From: Latrodectus hesperus
Taxonomy: Eukaryota > Arthropoda > Arachnida > Araneae > Theridiidae
Length of the DNA: 64,000 nt
Assembly: GCA_037975125.1 (NCBI GenBank)
Contig: CM075854.1
Coordinates: forward strand, 67,655,761 to 67,719,760
Direction of reading: 5' to 3'
This document shows positions 12,286 to 24,365 of this stretch, piece after piece. The notes below the pieces were generated by a model that made no database searches, was not told the DNA's origin, and was given only the letters and a program-made list of their open reading frames with translations. The translations under genes and the position numbers were made by a program. The first letter of the stretch is position 1. Every line of letters begins with the position of its first letter.

Positions 12286-13110
12286 AACTATACTTTTAAT
12301 CAAGATATTTAACAATAAACATTCATGATATCTGAATATATGTTTTCCCTTCAAAATTGTCCATTAAAATAATATAATTGTTAATAAAATGAAAGGAAAA
12401 GTGAATAACAAAATTACAGAAAACGATCTCTCGCTTTCATAGGAATTTCTTGTTTGACTGTCAAACGAAGTAAATTTTTCGCTGTGTTCAATTAATTTTT
12501 ACTGCAATCAGACTTCAATCCATATCACAAACTCGATATAATAAACAATCTCAGTTTTGATGGCTTTATTGTGATTGGAAGACATTGCTTTCATCTCCGA
12601 ATAGTATTATACCCAATCTTAAGAGCAGTCAAAAAATTTGAATAAGAAACTTAGTTGCATGAAAATTTTCCAAGATTTTTTCCCTTACTGGTGTGATGTA
12701 GAAATTGTTTGAAAATGTGCCAGCTGTAGCGTTAACTGAGTCGTTTAACTACTATTCAAATTTAGGAGATGGTTGGCTATACTTAGCGGATTTGGTCGGA
12801 CTCGTCCAAAATTGACAGCTGAGGGAACGAGCATTATTAGAGGATTAGATCTCTACTGGGCATTATTTAAATTTTGTTCGTGCGACTTGCTGTTCGTGCA
12901 AAGAAGACGAATTTATTTCTAACGTACAGCTTTATCAAAAATTTTTTTAAGATAAATTTAATTTTATTTGTCTTCATATTTGGAAAACTTTCTATAAATT
13001 ATTTTCTAATTGAAGATTCTGCATTGAGTATTCGGAGAAGTTACCAACTTATCTCCGTAGAAGTTATAAATTTATTTGTCTACCTTGCTCTATAAAGATT
13101 GAGAAAAAGC
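12286..13110. other. Upstream region of the helix-turn-helix ORF
   Basis: The part 12700-12920 is clearly less AT-rich than its surroundings and contains GCATTATTTAAATTTT at about 12860, a TATA-like stretch, then two copies of TGTTCGTGC about 15 bp apart. This could be a promoter and 5' untranslated region for the ORF at 13111, or the non-coding end of a decayed transposon. No terminal inverted repeat was found. The open frame at 12874-13095 is hydrophobic and not recognised. Confidence 0.3.
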
Positions 13111-13335
13111 ATGTCTGAAGTTTGTCATAAACAGTTTGAAGATCTTACAGATTTCGAAAAGGGACGTATCGCAGGATTACGATGTGCAGGTTGGTCTTAT
13201 CGTCGAATTGCTGACCACCTAAATCTCACAGATTCTACTGTGCGTAGGTGTTGCATAAAAATGAAAGGCAGAAAAATCGTTGATGAAAACCGTACAGTAA
13301 ATGCTGCGAATTCCAGCCAGGAGAAAAGTGACTAA
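13111..13335 (+). CDS. Short Tc1-type helix-turn-helix protein (transposase N-terminus)
   Basis: An uninterrupted 74-residue frame. I chose the ATG at 13111 because the reading begins MSEVCHKQFEDLTDFEKGRI, and upstream in-frame codons offer only a TTG. Residues about 11-50 match the first helix-turn-helix of Tc1/mariner transposases (pattern: LTDFEKGRIAGLR, GWSYRRIADHLN, STVRRC), which binds the terminal repeats. After RRC the expected Trp and second DNA-binding domain are missing; instead a basic, Asn/Ser-rich tail runs to a TAA stop at 13333. No DDE catalytic domain follows in any frame. It is either a truncated transposase relic whose N-terminus has escaped stops, or a domesticated DNA-binding protein or exon. 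Domain call is confident; whether it is expressed is unknown. Confidence 0.6.
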   Translation: MSEVCHKQFEDLTDFEKGRIAGLRCAGWSYRRIADHLNLTDSTVRRCCIKMKGRKIVDENRTVNAANSSQEKSD

Positions 13336-14070
13336 CAATTTTACTTTACATTTATTTAAATTCATATCGTTTCCAATTATATTCAGCCAAACAATGTGAA
13401 AGTGGATTTTTCAGTTATCTAAATGTGACATTAATGTTAAATTATTCACGTGATTGCATAATTATCAAAACCAACTTTGATGTGATTCTAAATTTTTGAA
13501 TTTTTACAGGTATTTTGTTACTACATTTTTTAACATATGTTCCTGTTTAAAAAAATATGTGGCTTTTTTATGATAAGTATGCTAAAAAGTTAATTTCTAT
13601 AAAATTTTCGAAGCAATTCCTTAAGTTTTTTTTATGTATTCTAAAAACTATGTTGAGAAAGTAAATTTAAAAATATATACATAATGAGTAATAAAGTTTT
13701 TTATATTTTTAGAAAATTCTTCCCATGAAAGGTGTAATATGATTAACAATTTAAAAATGTACTTTTTGATGAATTTTTGATTTTCCAAAACGACATTTTG
13801 GCATAAAGGCTGAACCAGAGCCTTCATTACATCTTGTATATTTCATTGTCTATTTCATTGTAATAAATGGATAATTAAAAAATTGTGTCAGTAGAATTTT
13901 ATTTCAAAACTGTCTAGTAAGTTAAATGGTGTAAAAAACATGCTTATTATTTTTATGTTTGTCGATTAAAATATTTTTCCTAGATGTCTAAAACACAAGA
14001 AAGCTATACCTCTATTATCAATGATTCATTATATGGAATGTTTTTTAAAATGAGGAATTTAATATTACTC
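13336..14070. other. Intergenic, no gene seen
   Basis: AT-rich. A small more complex patch at about 13785-13850 (ACGACATTTTGGCATAAAGG) is not recognised. Confidence 0.45.
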
Positions 14071-14879
14071 CATAGCTGCCAACTATACTGATTTTATCGG
14101 GAAACTCATCATTTTTCATAATTTCTCCCGATTTCCAGATACTGTATGAAAATCTACTGATTTTTTTGCATTTTTAGTGAAAAACTTAAAAAGAGTCAAA
14201 TTTTCACTTTCTGCTGGAAAAAAATCTGTTGGAAAGTTTAATTATAGCTAAATATTCTCAAAATAAGAAAAAATGTTTTGAACAGCAGTTCACCATTTCA
14301 TTTTTAATGTTAAGTCAGCAATGCATGAAAAAAAATAAATTGACATAAGCTATTCGAATTTGAAATGTTATGTTTTTTATGAACAAAGTATTTAATAATT
14401 TCTATATTCTTAGAAGTATTGGTAAAATCCTAGTATACGTAACATGTTGTGGTTTTAAAAAAATTTCGTAAACAGCAAAATCGATGTGAATTATAACCAT
14501 TAGCAAACAGGAGCGTTTCATAATAAAAAATAGGTATCTCAAAATGTAATTACATAAACATTCAATCTGAATCCTAAAATCGCCAAGCCCATCGTGTTAC
14601 AGATACTAGAATTAAGCCTTTATGAATTGCATTAGTGTAGTAACAGTTATTCTAAAAAATAAATATTCTACTTAAATGTTGATATTTTTTTTTACATGTA
14701 GGATATTCTTTTATTTTTTGTTAGTTCCTTTATGAGGCTAATGAATATTTTATTAAATATGTTTAACATAAATCATACTCAGAATGTATAATCTATCAAG
14801 CAAAAATGTCTCCTTATATTTTCCTTCCAAAGCATTAGAATCTACTGATTTTATTTTTGCCAAGGTTGGCAAGTATGTT
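14071..14879. mobile_element. Possible MITE with short terminal inverted repeats
   Basis: The left end starts CATAGCTGCCAAC and then TGATTTTATCGGGAAACTC; the right end, read in reverse complement, gives CATACTTGCCAAC and a further AAAATCAGTAGA block. The ends match at 11 of 13 positions. The interior 14090-14165 repeats a CCCGATTT/CTGATTTT theme. No ORF is present and no clear target duplication was seen, so the boundaries are approximate and the call is tentative. Confidence 0.35.
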
Positions 14880-16819
14880 AGGCTCTATGCTTATCATATA
14901 AGTAAATGTCTTCTATGAAACTCGTTTACCATATTTAATATTTCTTTAAAAAATGAACTTTTTCAAAGAATTATAATTTAATACTATTAAAAATTATCCT
15001 TAATTTTAAATTCTTAGTAAAATATTTCATTTAATGTTTTTAGTTAAGTGTGGAGTTCATTAAAAACAATATCAGCTATCAAGATGATCACATATGGTAT
15101 AAATCTTAAAATCTTACAGATAAAATATGGATGAAATTTTTTGGCTTATGAAAATTTAATATTTAAACTAGTCTATTCAATAGTATACCAACAAATGTTT
15201 TTTTAGTCAAAAATTTGTGTAATTTTTTTGTGAATTTATATTGTTTATTTTTTTACTGTGAAAGTTTCATATTCGGAAAATTGAAAAAAATTATTTTTAA
15301 CAAAACATTGTAATGTGAGAAATTTAAGAATATTTCAAAAGCATGAAATTAACAATTGGAAACATTTCATAAATAATAAGTTCCTTTTCGCATTTAAAAA
15401 TTTTTATTTTCCTTTTTAGCCTAACATTTTAACAATATAAATATATGCTTAAAATTTTATTTGAGTAAACATAATTACTTTAATTAATAATTTCTTATGT
15501 AATATACAACTGATTCATGAAATGATCTATAGTTCTAAAAATAAAGAGCTCATATTTTTGTTAAACATGTTTATATAGTGGAAAATGATCAACTGCTCAT
15601 GTTTGAAATAATCTAGTCTTGCTTTAAACATAATCTTAAAAGGATGATTTATTATAACAAATGTATATTTACTGCTAATCATAACTTAACACTAATATCT
15701 GAACCATCCAAAGCTATAATGTAATAATATTACAGAGTCTGGCAATTGGTATGTAAAGATATAACTGTAGAGATGGATGTTGCTTTTGTGAATTGATTTA
15801 CAAAAACCACTTTCTGTGGAGCAAATGAATGAATACTCGGCAGAAAAGAGCAGTAGCTCACTGGAATTAGATTGAAACTGCTGCACTTTTCAGTAACTTC
15901 ATTCATTGGTCAGCTGAGAATCAGCAATTGAATTGCATTCTTTGTGTTCAGTTCGATTTCATTGCTTGTTAATTCTTTACCACTTCTAGCTCAGTTTGAC
16001 TTCCCTGGATTCTTTTTGGCTTTCATTCCCTACGATATCGAAGGTTAGCAACTTTATAGCTTAATTCTTAATTGTAAACAAAGTTTGGTTTTTAAGGAAT
16101 ATTTAAATCTCATTGAGGAGTAAAGTAATGAATATTGGGAAAAAAACTTTTTTATCTGATTCTCAAAATGAAGGGTTTTGCTCACTTGTAGTTAAAAGCA
16201 ACATGTTTCACCTTAAATAATCAAACAAGAATTTCATACTCACATTTAGAATTAAATATAATTGATTTATTTTTAAGAAATGTATAAGATTACAGTAATT
16301 ATTTATTTACATATGTTAATGTCTTTGTTAAGAAATCATTTTAAAATAGTGATATTCTAAGTAGATTCAAGAAAAATTGGTATTTATATTATTTTTGTGA
16401 TAAAAACTAATATTTTAGCTGGATCAGCAGCTCAATTTATTAAATAATATCTTTAAAATTGAGCTAATAATAAAAATATTTTTAAAATTAGCTCAGTTTT
16501 AAAAGTATTTTTACTAACAATATTTATTATGATTAAAAAATCTGGTGCGCTTATAATTTTGTTGTCAGACTTTATTAATAATTTTTCAAGTAATTGCAAA
16601 ACAAATATTGTTATAGCTATATTTTAGTCATAATTTGAGAATCATTTCTTATATTTTATGCAACATCGATAATTATAAAAAATTAATTTTCTGTAATATG
16701 CTTAGTGTTTTTTTTTATCTTTTTCAAAAACTAATTGAAAAGTTTAAACTGATTAGTATTGTGTAGTTAAGCATTTTATTTTATCAAACGCATTTTTAAA
16801 TTTGCTAAGCATAGTTATA
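14880..16819. other. Intergenic; more complex patch at 15690-16045
   Basis: AT-rich overall. The patch 15690-16045 is notably less biased, with TGTTCAGTTCGATTTC near 15947 (contains the arthropod initiator-like TCAGT) and AAGGTTAGC at about 16040, which could be a weak donor. It may be a 5' untranslated exon or promoter; nothing coding is recognised. Confidence 0.3.
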
Positions 16820-17300
16820 CAGGTTTTGTTCCATAAGTTCCTGAAATGATTTTTTTCTTAATTGTTTATTATCAGCTTACAACTTTTCAGGACTTTCAAA
16901 GTATTCTCCCCCTGCATTGATTCTCCATTGCCGACACTTCACACCCAATTATTGAAGTCATCCTGGAAGTTCTCAATTAAAATTTCCCTCTGTAAAGTCC
17001 TTGCACTTGTTTTTTTTTATGCCACTAAGTTTTTTTTAAACATTTTGAGCATTGTCACCCATTTTTACACAAAATTTGATTGCATAACTTTGCTCCAAAA
17101 ACTGGTCCACTTTTTTGCTCAATTGTTTCAAAGAGGTTATAATAGATATTCTGCACAAAACATAACCCTGCCTCAGCTGCCCACAGGCAACTGATACTAG
17201 TCTTGTTTCTAAGCTTAGATCCCCCATCAGCCTTTCTGCTCTGTCAGACAGCATAATCAACTATAAAACATCATTCCTGGAACTTCTGGAACAGACTATA
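16820..17300 (-). mobile_element. Non-autonomous mariner-like element with TIRs
   Basis: About 480 bp bounded by inverted repeats. The left end carries TGTTCCATAAGTTCCTGAAA (16828-16847). The right end in reverse complement carries TGTTCCAGAAGTTCCAGGAA. Both are followed by TGAT and a T-run. A TA dinucleotide lies just outside both ends, the target of this superfamily, although the flanks are TA-rich and so prove little. The interior, minus strand, encodes pieces of a mariner-type transposase N-terminus and C-terminus only. It could be moved in trans only by a related transposase and may be old. Confidence 0.65.
16880..17100 (-). pseudogene. Mariner transposase remnant, N- and C-terminus joined
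   Basis: Minus-strand reading from 17098 gives LEQSYAIKFCVKMGDNAQNV, matching the start of the mariner-type HTH region (YAIKFCxKLGKxATE). After a stop and a basic linker the reading gives FTEGNFN, then RQWRINAGGEYFE near 16911-16894, matching the end of mariner transposases, where (W)xRCIxxxGEYFE is common. The catalytic domain of about 250 residues is missing, so an internal deletion joined the two ends. Several stops remain. It is inactive. Confidence 0.5.
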
Positions 17301-17307
17301 TGTATAA

Positions 17308-17311
<4 letters not shown>

Positions 17312-17372
<61 letters not shown>

Positions 17373-17402
17373 TACATATATATATGCATACATATATATA
17401 TG
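17312..17402. repeat. (TA)n microsatellite with TATGCATACA variants
   Basis: A TA run at 17314-17368, then two TGCATACATATATATA units and a short TGAA run. It adjoins the right end of the mariner-like element. Confidence 0.95.
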
Positions 17403-20400
17403 AATGAATGAAAACAGCGTATGCTTTATTTATCTAATCAAATTGTAAATTAAATTTCAAAATAATGTTTTTTTAATGTTAGTGCATTAAGTTCACAATT
17501 ATCTAAGTTAGTGTATGGCGGGACAAAATTTCTAGGATGTTAAATAGTTATTATTCATAATGAAAAATAATGTTAAATTTTAAAATGAACATTTGTTAAA
17601 ACCAATGAATATTTAAATGATCTGAAAATTTACTTCTAGTAAAATGTATAACATTCTTTTTCTTTCTTTTTTCCCCCCTCCAAACATTATTCTGAATAGT
17701 TTGCTGATTATTTCAATTCCACAACATAGTGTTCATCTGCAAAACCGATAACTTGTTTTTAGATTATCAGGGCGTGAGTGTAATATGTTAGCAACATATT
17801 GATTATTGGCCTAATACTAGACTTAAATAAATAGTTTATAAAATAAACATTCGTTTTGGAAGTTTTAAGAATCAAAGTATTTACAAGTTAAGCAGATTAA
17901 AGTTTTGTTAAAAATGTGTATGCTAATAAGATAATTTTCGTCTAAAATGTATACTTAATTATTCTGAATTGAATTCTGTTCTGAATAATTTACATAGGCA
18001 ATATTTATGATTGTGGTTAAAAAGAGAATCACTGGTCACATGATTAAAAAATGGCAAAATTTTGTGATTTTTATTTTGCCAAAAAATTCATTCAAAGCAA
18101 TTAATTGACAAGTGTAGGTTGATGCCGTGGTGAAAATTATAGTGTGCTATGACTAATTTTTAATTTACATGGAATGTTTATAAATTTTAATGTATACCAT
18201 TTGCATTTAAAATGGAATATTTTTTTTGTCATATTAAGTATCACTGGTTTGTTATGTATGTCATCAAGACAAATTCAAAGAATAAATGTAACGGTAAGAA
18301 TTTTATTCCTTTAATTTTTGACAAGTTGAGAATTTCATTTAATTGTTTTACTATTTCCATTGTCATAAGAGTTACCGAACTCTATTTTCTTAAAAGGTTA
18401 ACGTTGGATGATCATCTGCTCTTTTATGTTTTTTTTTAGAATTCTATTATTAAATGTGTTAAGTGAATGTGTTTTATTTTTATTGGGAATTTTTTATCTT
18501 CATTCTAAAACACTTTAATTTTTTTTAACTGAGAATTGTAAAAATTCTTAAATTTTATTCCAAATTTCTATATAAAATTTGTTTTATTATGTAATCATCA
18601 ACTTAACTCTGAAAAATACATACTTTTGTAAAATAATTAACATGAGAATTCTATTTTAAAATATTCATTTTTTAAACACATGTCATAAAATAGAATTCTA
18701 ATTAAGATCATTTATTTAGAAAATGTAAAATTTGTTATATTAAAATTATAATTTGTTTCTTAAATTTATGTTATTAACTGGGATTTTTTTAAATAAGAAA
18801 ATACATTTGGAAAATCTTGTTCATTCTTTTATAATTATAATATTTCAAGCAGTTTATATTTTAAGCATATTTTCTTAAATTTCTGTTTAATTGTGATGTT
18901 TTTAAAAATAATTTATCAATTCTTAATATGGTTATTGTGTTTTTATTACGGTTCGCTATTTAAAAATACTGCCATTTTGTGTTCCTGTTTCTTACATGGT
19001 TGCTATTGCTTTGAAAGGGCCAATTTATACTCAGCAGGGCTGCAAACCAAATTTTGAAATTTACATCATCATCAGCTTGATGGAGGAAATAATGACAAAT
19101 ATAATAAGGTGCATGTTTAGAATCTTTTAATAGTATATTTTATTTTTCTTATTACTTCTAAAATTGATTCTAAATTCTTAGTGCTGTATTAGTTTCTAAA
19201 GAATTTTTTTTTATTTTAAAAGAAGAATAAGCTTATTTTTTTAAATAAATTGTCTTAAACTACAATGCCCAATTTAATATAAAAGCAGAGCAACTGGGAT
19301 TACAAGTAACTATCAGTTATACGAATAGTATCTCTTTCTACCTTCTTTCAACTAGTTTATGCATTCTATTACCACATAGAGCTTGAGTATTTGTAGTATT
19401 TTGGAATCAACTCTAAGCTAAATCCTGGAGTAATGAATATTGCAAAAAAAAAAGACCATTGAATGACAGACAAACCAAGTAGAACCAATCTTCATATAAT
19501 TAATATGCATATCTTACACAAAGAAATTTAGTTTTACTCTTTCTGATTTGTTAACCAGTAAATCAGCAATCTTTGTTATGGGTTGTTCATTATCCAATAT
19601 TTAACTACATTGAATTTAGAAAACAAAAACTGAAAAAAAATTCAGTATTTTTTGGTTCATTAATTCTAAAGTTACTGCATGAGATATTCAGACAAGACAC
19701 ATCATTATTATATTTAGATATGCTGTTTTTACACACTTATTTTTTAACATGGACCAACAAATTAGCAATGTTTGTTAAATGAGTTGCTTAGAATCCAATG
19801 CAGTTAAATCCAAGAAACAAAAACTAAGAAAATCAATACTTAGTCCTATAATTTTAAACTTTTCACACAAGGTATTCAATAACCAAATAAAGAGGTTTGT
19901 TTAACTTAGTAAAAGCAAAGCAATTTTATAGTTAAGAATTTTATTTATTCCAATAAAATATAAAAATCAGAAAATAACAAAAGTGGACTTAACTGCTTTG
20001 GCTTCAGAATAAATCATACACTAAACTGTACACTTTAAAATGTATTGACAAATGCGTAAGTCACATAAATAAGAATATTACTCCCAGTTTAGAATAATAT
20101 ATGATTTAATTGTAGGAAACACAGATATTTATTTTGTAAAATATGACTTTAATAAGATATTATGTGATGTGAAATATAAACTTAATCTCTCTTTCTTAAT
20201 GTAACATTTCTTTTTTATACCTGCAAATAATATCAAATGAATTACTTTCAATTACTGATTACTATTTTGAAGTACTGCCAGAATCTTAACAAATGTGGCA
20301 GAACTCCTAATTCTTGGGGGAAAGATTTTCTTTTTACTTCTATTTCTTAACCAAAACAAATACATTATACACATGCAAAGTAACATATTTGCAATTTTTC

Positions 20401-21083
20401 ACTTTTATTTTATGCATGAATTCAAGATTGTATGTCTACTTTAATGGTACAAAAAATGTTATCAAATTTGTTAATACTTTTTCTGAATGAATTAGTTAGT
20501 ATTCATTCAGTTAAGTAAATTTTTACTTTTCTTTAAAGATTTTGTTTTCTTTTATCATTAATAACTAATGTCAGCAAACTGAGAAATTACTTTGCTGATT
20601 AGTAACAACATGAAGCTTAATTTGACTAAACTGACTGAAAAAAGTTTCAATTTGACTTTTTTCTTTTAGTTTCTAAGCAGCTGTAAACATCCACACGGAT
20701 TGGGATTAAAAAAGTCAAACTCATTGAATGTGATGAAAAAATAAGAGCTTGAAAATTGTTAAGTATAAGTTCAACTTAAATATTAAAAAAATATAGATAT
20801 TTATTTGAAATTAAAAGAAAATAAAAATTTTCATCATTGATATAATTTGTATAGATTTAACCTTCATTCAAATAGAATGCTTTCTTCAAGTTATTAATTA
20901 AAATAAGAATTGAAGAAATATATTATTGTCAAATTGTGACATCACTAGACATTTCCACAAAAAATTATTAATATTGAATCCAAGCAAACAACGTTATTTA
21001 TGTAAGTCAGTTATATTAATCTAAAACCATTGTAATGATCGAAAATTGGGTTTAATAGAATTGGGCAGATATATTTTAGAATA

Positions 21084-21123
21084 TCTAAACATTAACCTTC
21101 ATTGGGGAAGGTTAATGTTTAGA
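21084..21123. repeat. Perfect hairpin, 17-bp arms, 6-nt loop
   Basis: Left arm 21084-21100 (TCTAAACATTAACCTTC), loop ATTGGG, right arm 21107-21123 as exact reverse complement. The arms are not simple-sequence, so chance is unlikely. Confidence 0.9.
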
Positions 21124-22401
21124 ATTTTTAATAAGCTGGTCTTTTGTATAGGTTTTAATTCTTATTTTTTTAAATTTTTTATTTATTTATTTTTCTGTAC
21201 TCTTTTTAGTAGCAATGAAAATGCAAAGTTGAATTCTGTTGCCTGAGATTTTATATATTGTTTTTTAATGTGTTAATAAAAATTTTAAAAATATATTTTC
21301 TTCATATTTTTTTTCAGTTATTTAATATTTTTATAGTTTATAAAAATTTAATAAATTAAATTTTCTGTAATTAATGTGTATTAACTAAATTATATTGTTA
21401 TAAAATTAAGCAATGTAATATTATCCCCTTTACATAGCAATAAATTATGATTAATTTTTCATGTTAGCATTTATTTTTGTGTATCATGAGTGAAGAAAGA
21501 TTTTTTTAGAAAGAGGATAAATAAATAATACTTCATAATCTGACTTAAATGTGGAATACAAAAAATTAACCTATTCAAACTGTAATTTAAAGTTGATAAG
21601 TGCATACTTTTCAAAAAGTAAAAGGATTCTGATCTCTCTTTGTAGTTTTTATTACAATGAAACTTTTTATTACCAATTCTTATGAGCTTTCTGCTTTCTT
21701 AGAAAAAAGTAATAGATTTTCTTTTCTCTCAGATGAATCATGCATTTTGATTGTTCATGACAAAAAAAAATTTTTTTGATGCCATTTTCTCCTTAATAGC
21801 AAGGGAAATATTAATATCAGCAATTAAAAGTGTTTTATGAACTGTTAACTCTTCCAAAATGTGATCCCTATATCAATACTGCTACTCCTTATTTCAATTT
21901 TCATGAATGTCCTTAATAAGTATAAATTATCTTATTTGACATGTTCCTCTCCACTTTAATCTGAAAATTATGCTCTTGCATCACTTAAATTCCTTTTTTT
22001 CAGTTAGAAAGAAGCATTATTAAACTTAAGCAAATCTTTAAGAGTTGAAAATAAAATAATTTTATAAATAAATAGTAAAGTCTCCAAATCCTGTTTATTC
22101 AATTTTCAAGCTGGACTTCAGATTTGAAGACTGGACTATTATAGTATATGAGTCCATACATTTTTAAATAATTTTAAATTCCAAGCTAATCTAAATTTTT
22201 TTAATATTCCAAAATTAAGCATAATTGAATACTTTATATTTTATACAATCTTTAAATTATTGGATAAAAACCTTCTTTCTCTGTTTTGCTTAAGAAATTT
22301 TAAGTAATCCTAATTTTTTTATGGGTGTTTTAGGTTGCTTTTTCGGCCTCTCTGACATCTGATCCCTTGTGCCATGGTATAAGGACCATTACTTTTTGGT
22401 T

Positions 22402-22420
22402 AAAAAAAAAAAAAAAAAAA
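22402..22420 (+). repeat. Poly-A tract, possible retroposed fragment
   Basis: About 19 A residues follow a less AT-rich stretch (22330-22400, containing TTCGGCCTCTCTGACATCTG). A retroposed transcript end is possible, but no source was recognised. Confidence 0.45.
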
Positions 22421-22732
22421 CGCCAAATCATTTGTGATTAGATAAGTATTGTTATTTTTTAATTTAAGTTTAAGAAAGATTATGAGAATTAGAAAACAGT
22501 TTAATTTTATTAGAAATTGTTGATAGATAAAAAAAAATGCTATAGAATTACAAAACTGTTGAATTTTTTTTCATTCAAAGAATCTCTACATGCACATCGT
22601 TTATCTTTTCTGATTTTAATTACAAATGAAAACTATTAACAAATATAAAAATGTTAATAAAATGTCAACTCCCATATTTGTGAATTAAAGAAAAGAAAAT
22701 TTTATTTACACTATTTGTTTAATAATATTCTG

Positions 22733-22764
22733 TTATAAAAAGATAAAATTTTATCTTTTTATAA
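22733..22764. repeat. Perfect 32-bp palindrome without spacer
   Basis: TTATAAAAAGATAAAA is followed directly by its reverse complement. It is AT-only apart from one G and one C. Confidence 0.9.
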
Positions 22765-23529
22765 AGAAATTAAAATTTTCATTTTTATTAAAGAGATCAA
22801 ATTTTAAATTTTGTTATATGTGATAAAATTTCAAATCCTTTTGAAAATAGAGAATTTAAATTTTGCATTTATCAACATGAATAATTACTTTGAAACTCTA
22901 TATATTAAAAGAAAAAATGAGGTTTTACTGTAACTATTATTGCTTGCTTTTTAAACTGTTTAATTGAATATATGCTTAAATATTTTCATATTTGTTATTA
23001 AATTTTTGTTGGGAGAAATATTTTCTTAAATGTAAGTTTTGTTATAAATAAATAGTTGTTTATAAAGATAATCCATTATGAGATAGTTGATGTATTACAT
23101 CATATGATAACATATGTATTACATCACTTTGACTTTTTGAAAATAAAAAACTATCCTTCCTTTAAACTTTATTACTTGCAAATTCTCTCAAGCTGATCAA
23201 CAGAATTTTTTTTCTCAAATGCAGAGAATTGTGTAGAAAAAAGATTTAAACATGGCAAAAAATTAAGTTTTATCAGAAAATTTAATGATGGTATGAATTA
23301 TTGTCTGTAATGAAAAGCATGATTATTGTTTGCAAATACATATTCTCAATATATCTTAGAGCAGTCTTATCTTTTAATAAAATGTGTGATAAATTAGCAA
23401 TAAACAGGATTACAGAATATAAGTTGAAGTCTTTCTATTGTTATATTTGTTTCATTTTAGGCTTTATGTTGTATCTGCAATTTTTTTTTTTTCATTTATG
23501 GAAGGTAATGAATAAGCGAGTGAGAATCC

Positions 23530-24365
23530 CTTAAACTCTGTCTGTGAAAGGAGGAGTTCATTGAGATATTTTAAGAGAGAAGAGATTTTTAGTTTGGTGT
23601 CGTGTTAATTTAAAGTCAACTCAAATGATTCCATGTACCGAAATCATGGCCTCGGCAATGTGTATAATTTTATCATTATAGATATTTTTCAAAACGAAAA
23701 TTTGTCAATAGCCTGTAAACTTCTTATGATAGCTGGACAGTTAAAAATATGTTCCGGGGTGAGCTTCTCCTCAGAGCAGTTCCTACATGATTTATAATGT
23801 CTGGTGCTGTCTGTATTTATATTCATTTCACTGAAGTGTTGGGTTCTAAGTCTGGAAATAGTCCTGGTAATAATTCTGTCTGCATTGATAACACATAATT
23901 GTTGTTCCATTTTGATGTGTTTTTCTTTCAATTTGTATGTAGCAATTGCATTAGCGTCTCTTAAATTTACTCTGCTATGAGTTTCCAAATTAAGGTCTCT
24001 CACATCCTTTGCAAGCCTATCTGCTTCCTCATTCTCCTCAAAGCCAACATGTGCAGGTATCCACTGGAAGGTACAGCTTTTTCCCTGGTGAGAAATTTCC
24101 TCTAAATAATGATGGATATTTTGTGACAGCAATTAGTCTCCATTCCCTATCGCCTCCAGGGCAGCCCTAGAGTCACAGAAAATGACAAGCCCACCAGCTT
24201 TATTTGTATTAATCAGTGAAATATACATTCGTAGGGCCTCTAGGATTGCCTTAAGTTCGCAAGTAAAATTAGAAACGATATTTCCTGCTCCAACATTTAG
24301 AATTGTTTCATCTGAAGATTTGTCAGTATACATCCGCATAAGATCATGTCCCAAATAAAATTCCG
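23530..24365 (-). mobile_element. LINE fragment, RNase H end
   Basis: The 3' part of a Jockey/I-like non-LTR element on the minus strand, starting abruptly at about 24365 inside the RNase H domain and running into a non-coding tail by about 23560. It is a different copy from the 8.7-10.4 kb element and preserves the domain which that one lacks. Confidence 0.8.
23689..24357 (-). pseudogene. LINE RNase H and Cys-His tail, one internal stop
   Basis: RNase H removes the RNA strand of the RNA-DNA hybrid during retrotransposition. The minus-strand frame from 24357 shows MYTDKSSDET (first catalytic Asp, normally YTDGS), then FTCELKAILEAL (catalytic Glu), then VIFCDSRAALEAI (second Asp). A single in-frame TAA follows GNGD at 24135-24133. 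The same frame then continues LLSQNIHHYLEEI, FQWIPAHVGFEENEEADRLA (the WxPxHxGxxxNExAD motif) and ends with CRNCSEEKLTPEHIFNC, a Cys-Cys-His-Cys cluster usual at the end of these proteins. All four catalytic acidic positions are present. Apart from truncation and the one stop the frame is intact, so this copy is relatively young. Confidence 0.85.

Larger units (their letters stand above)
17403..23529. other. Intergenic or intronic, no gene seen
   Basis: About 6 kb of AT-rich DNA. Open frames at 18212, 19573, 21046 and 23301 are dominated by Phe, Leu, Ile and Lys and show no domain. It contains a 14-bp inverted pair around AGAATTCTATTTTA (18646-18700), two perfect palindromes and a poly-A tract, listed separately. 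Confidence 0.45.
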
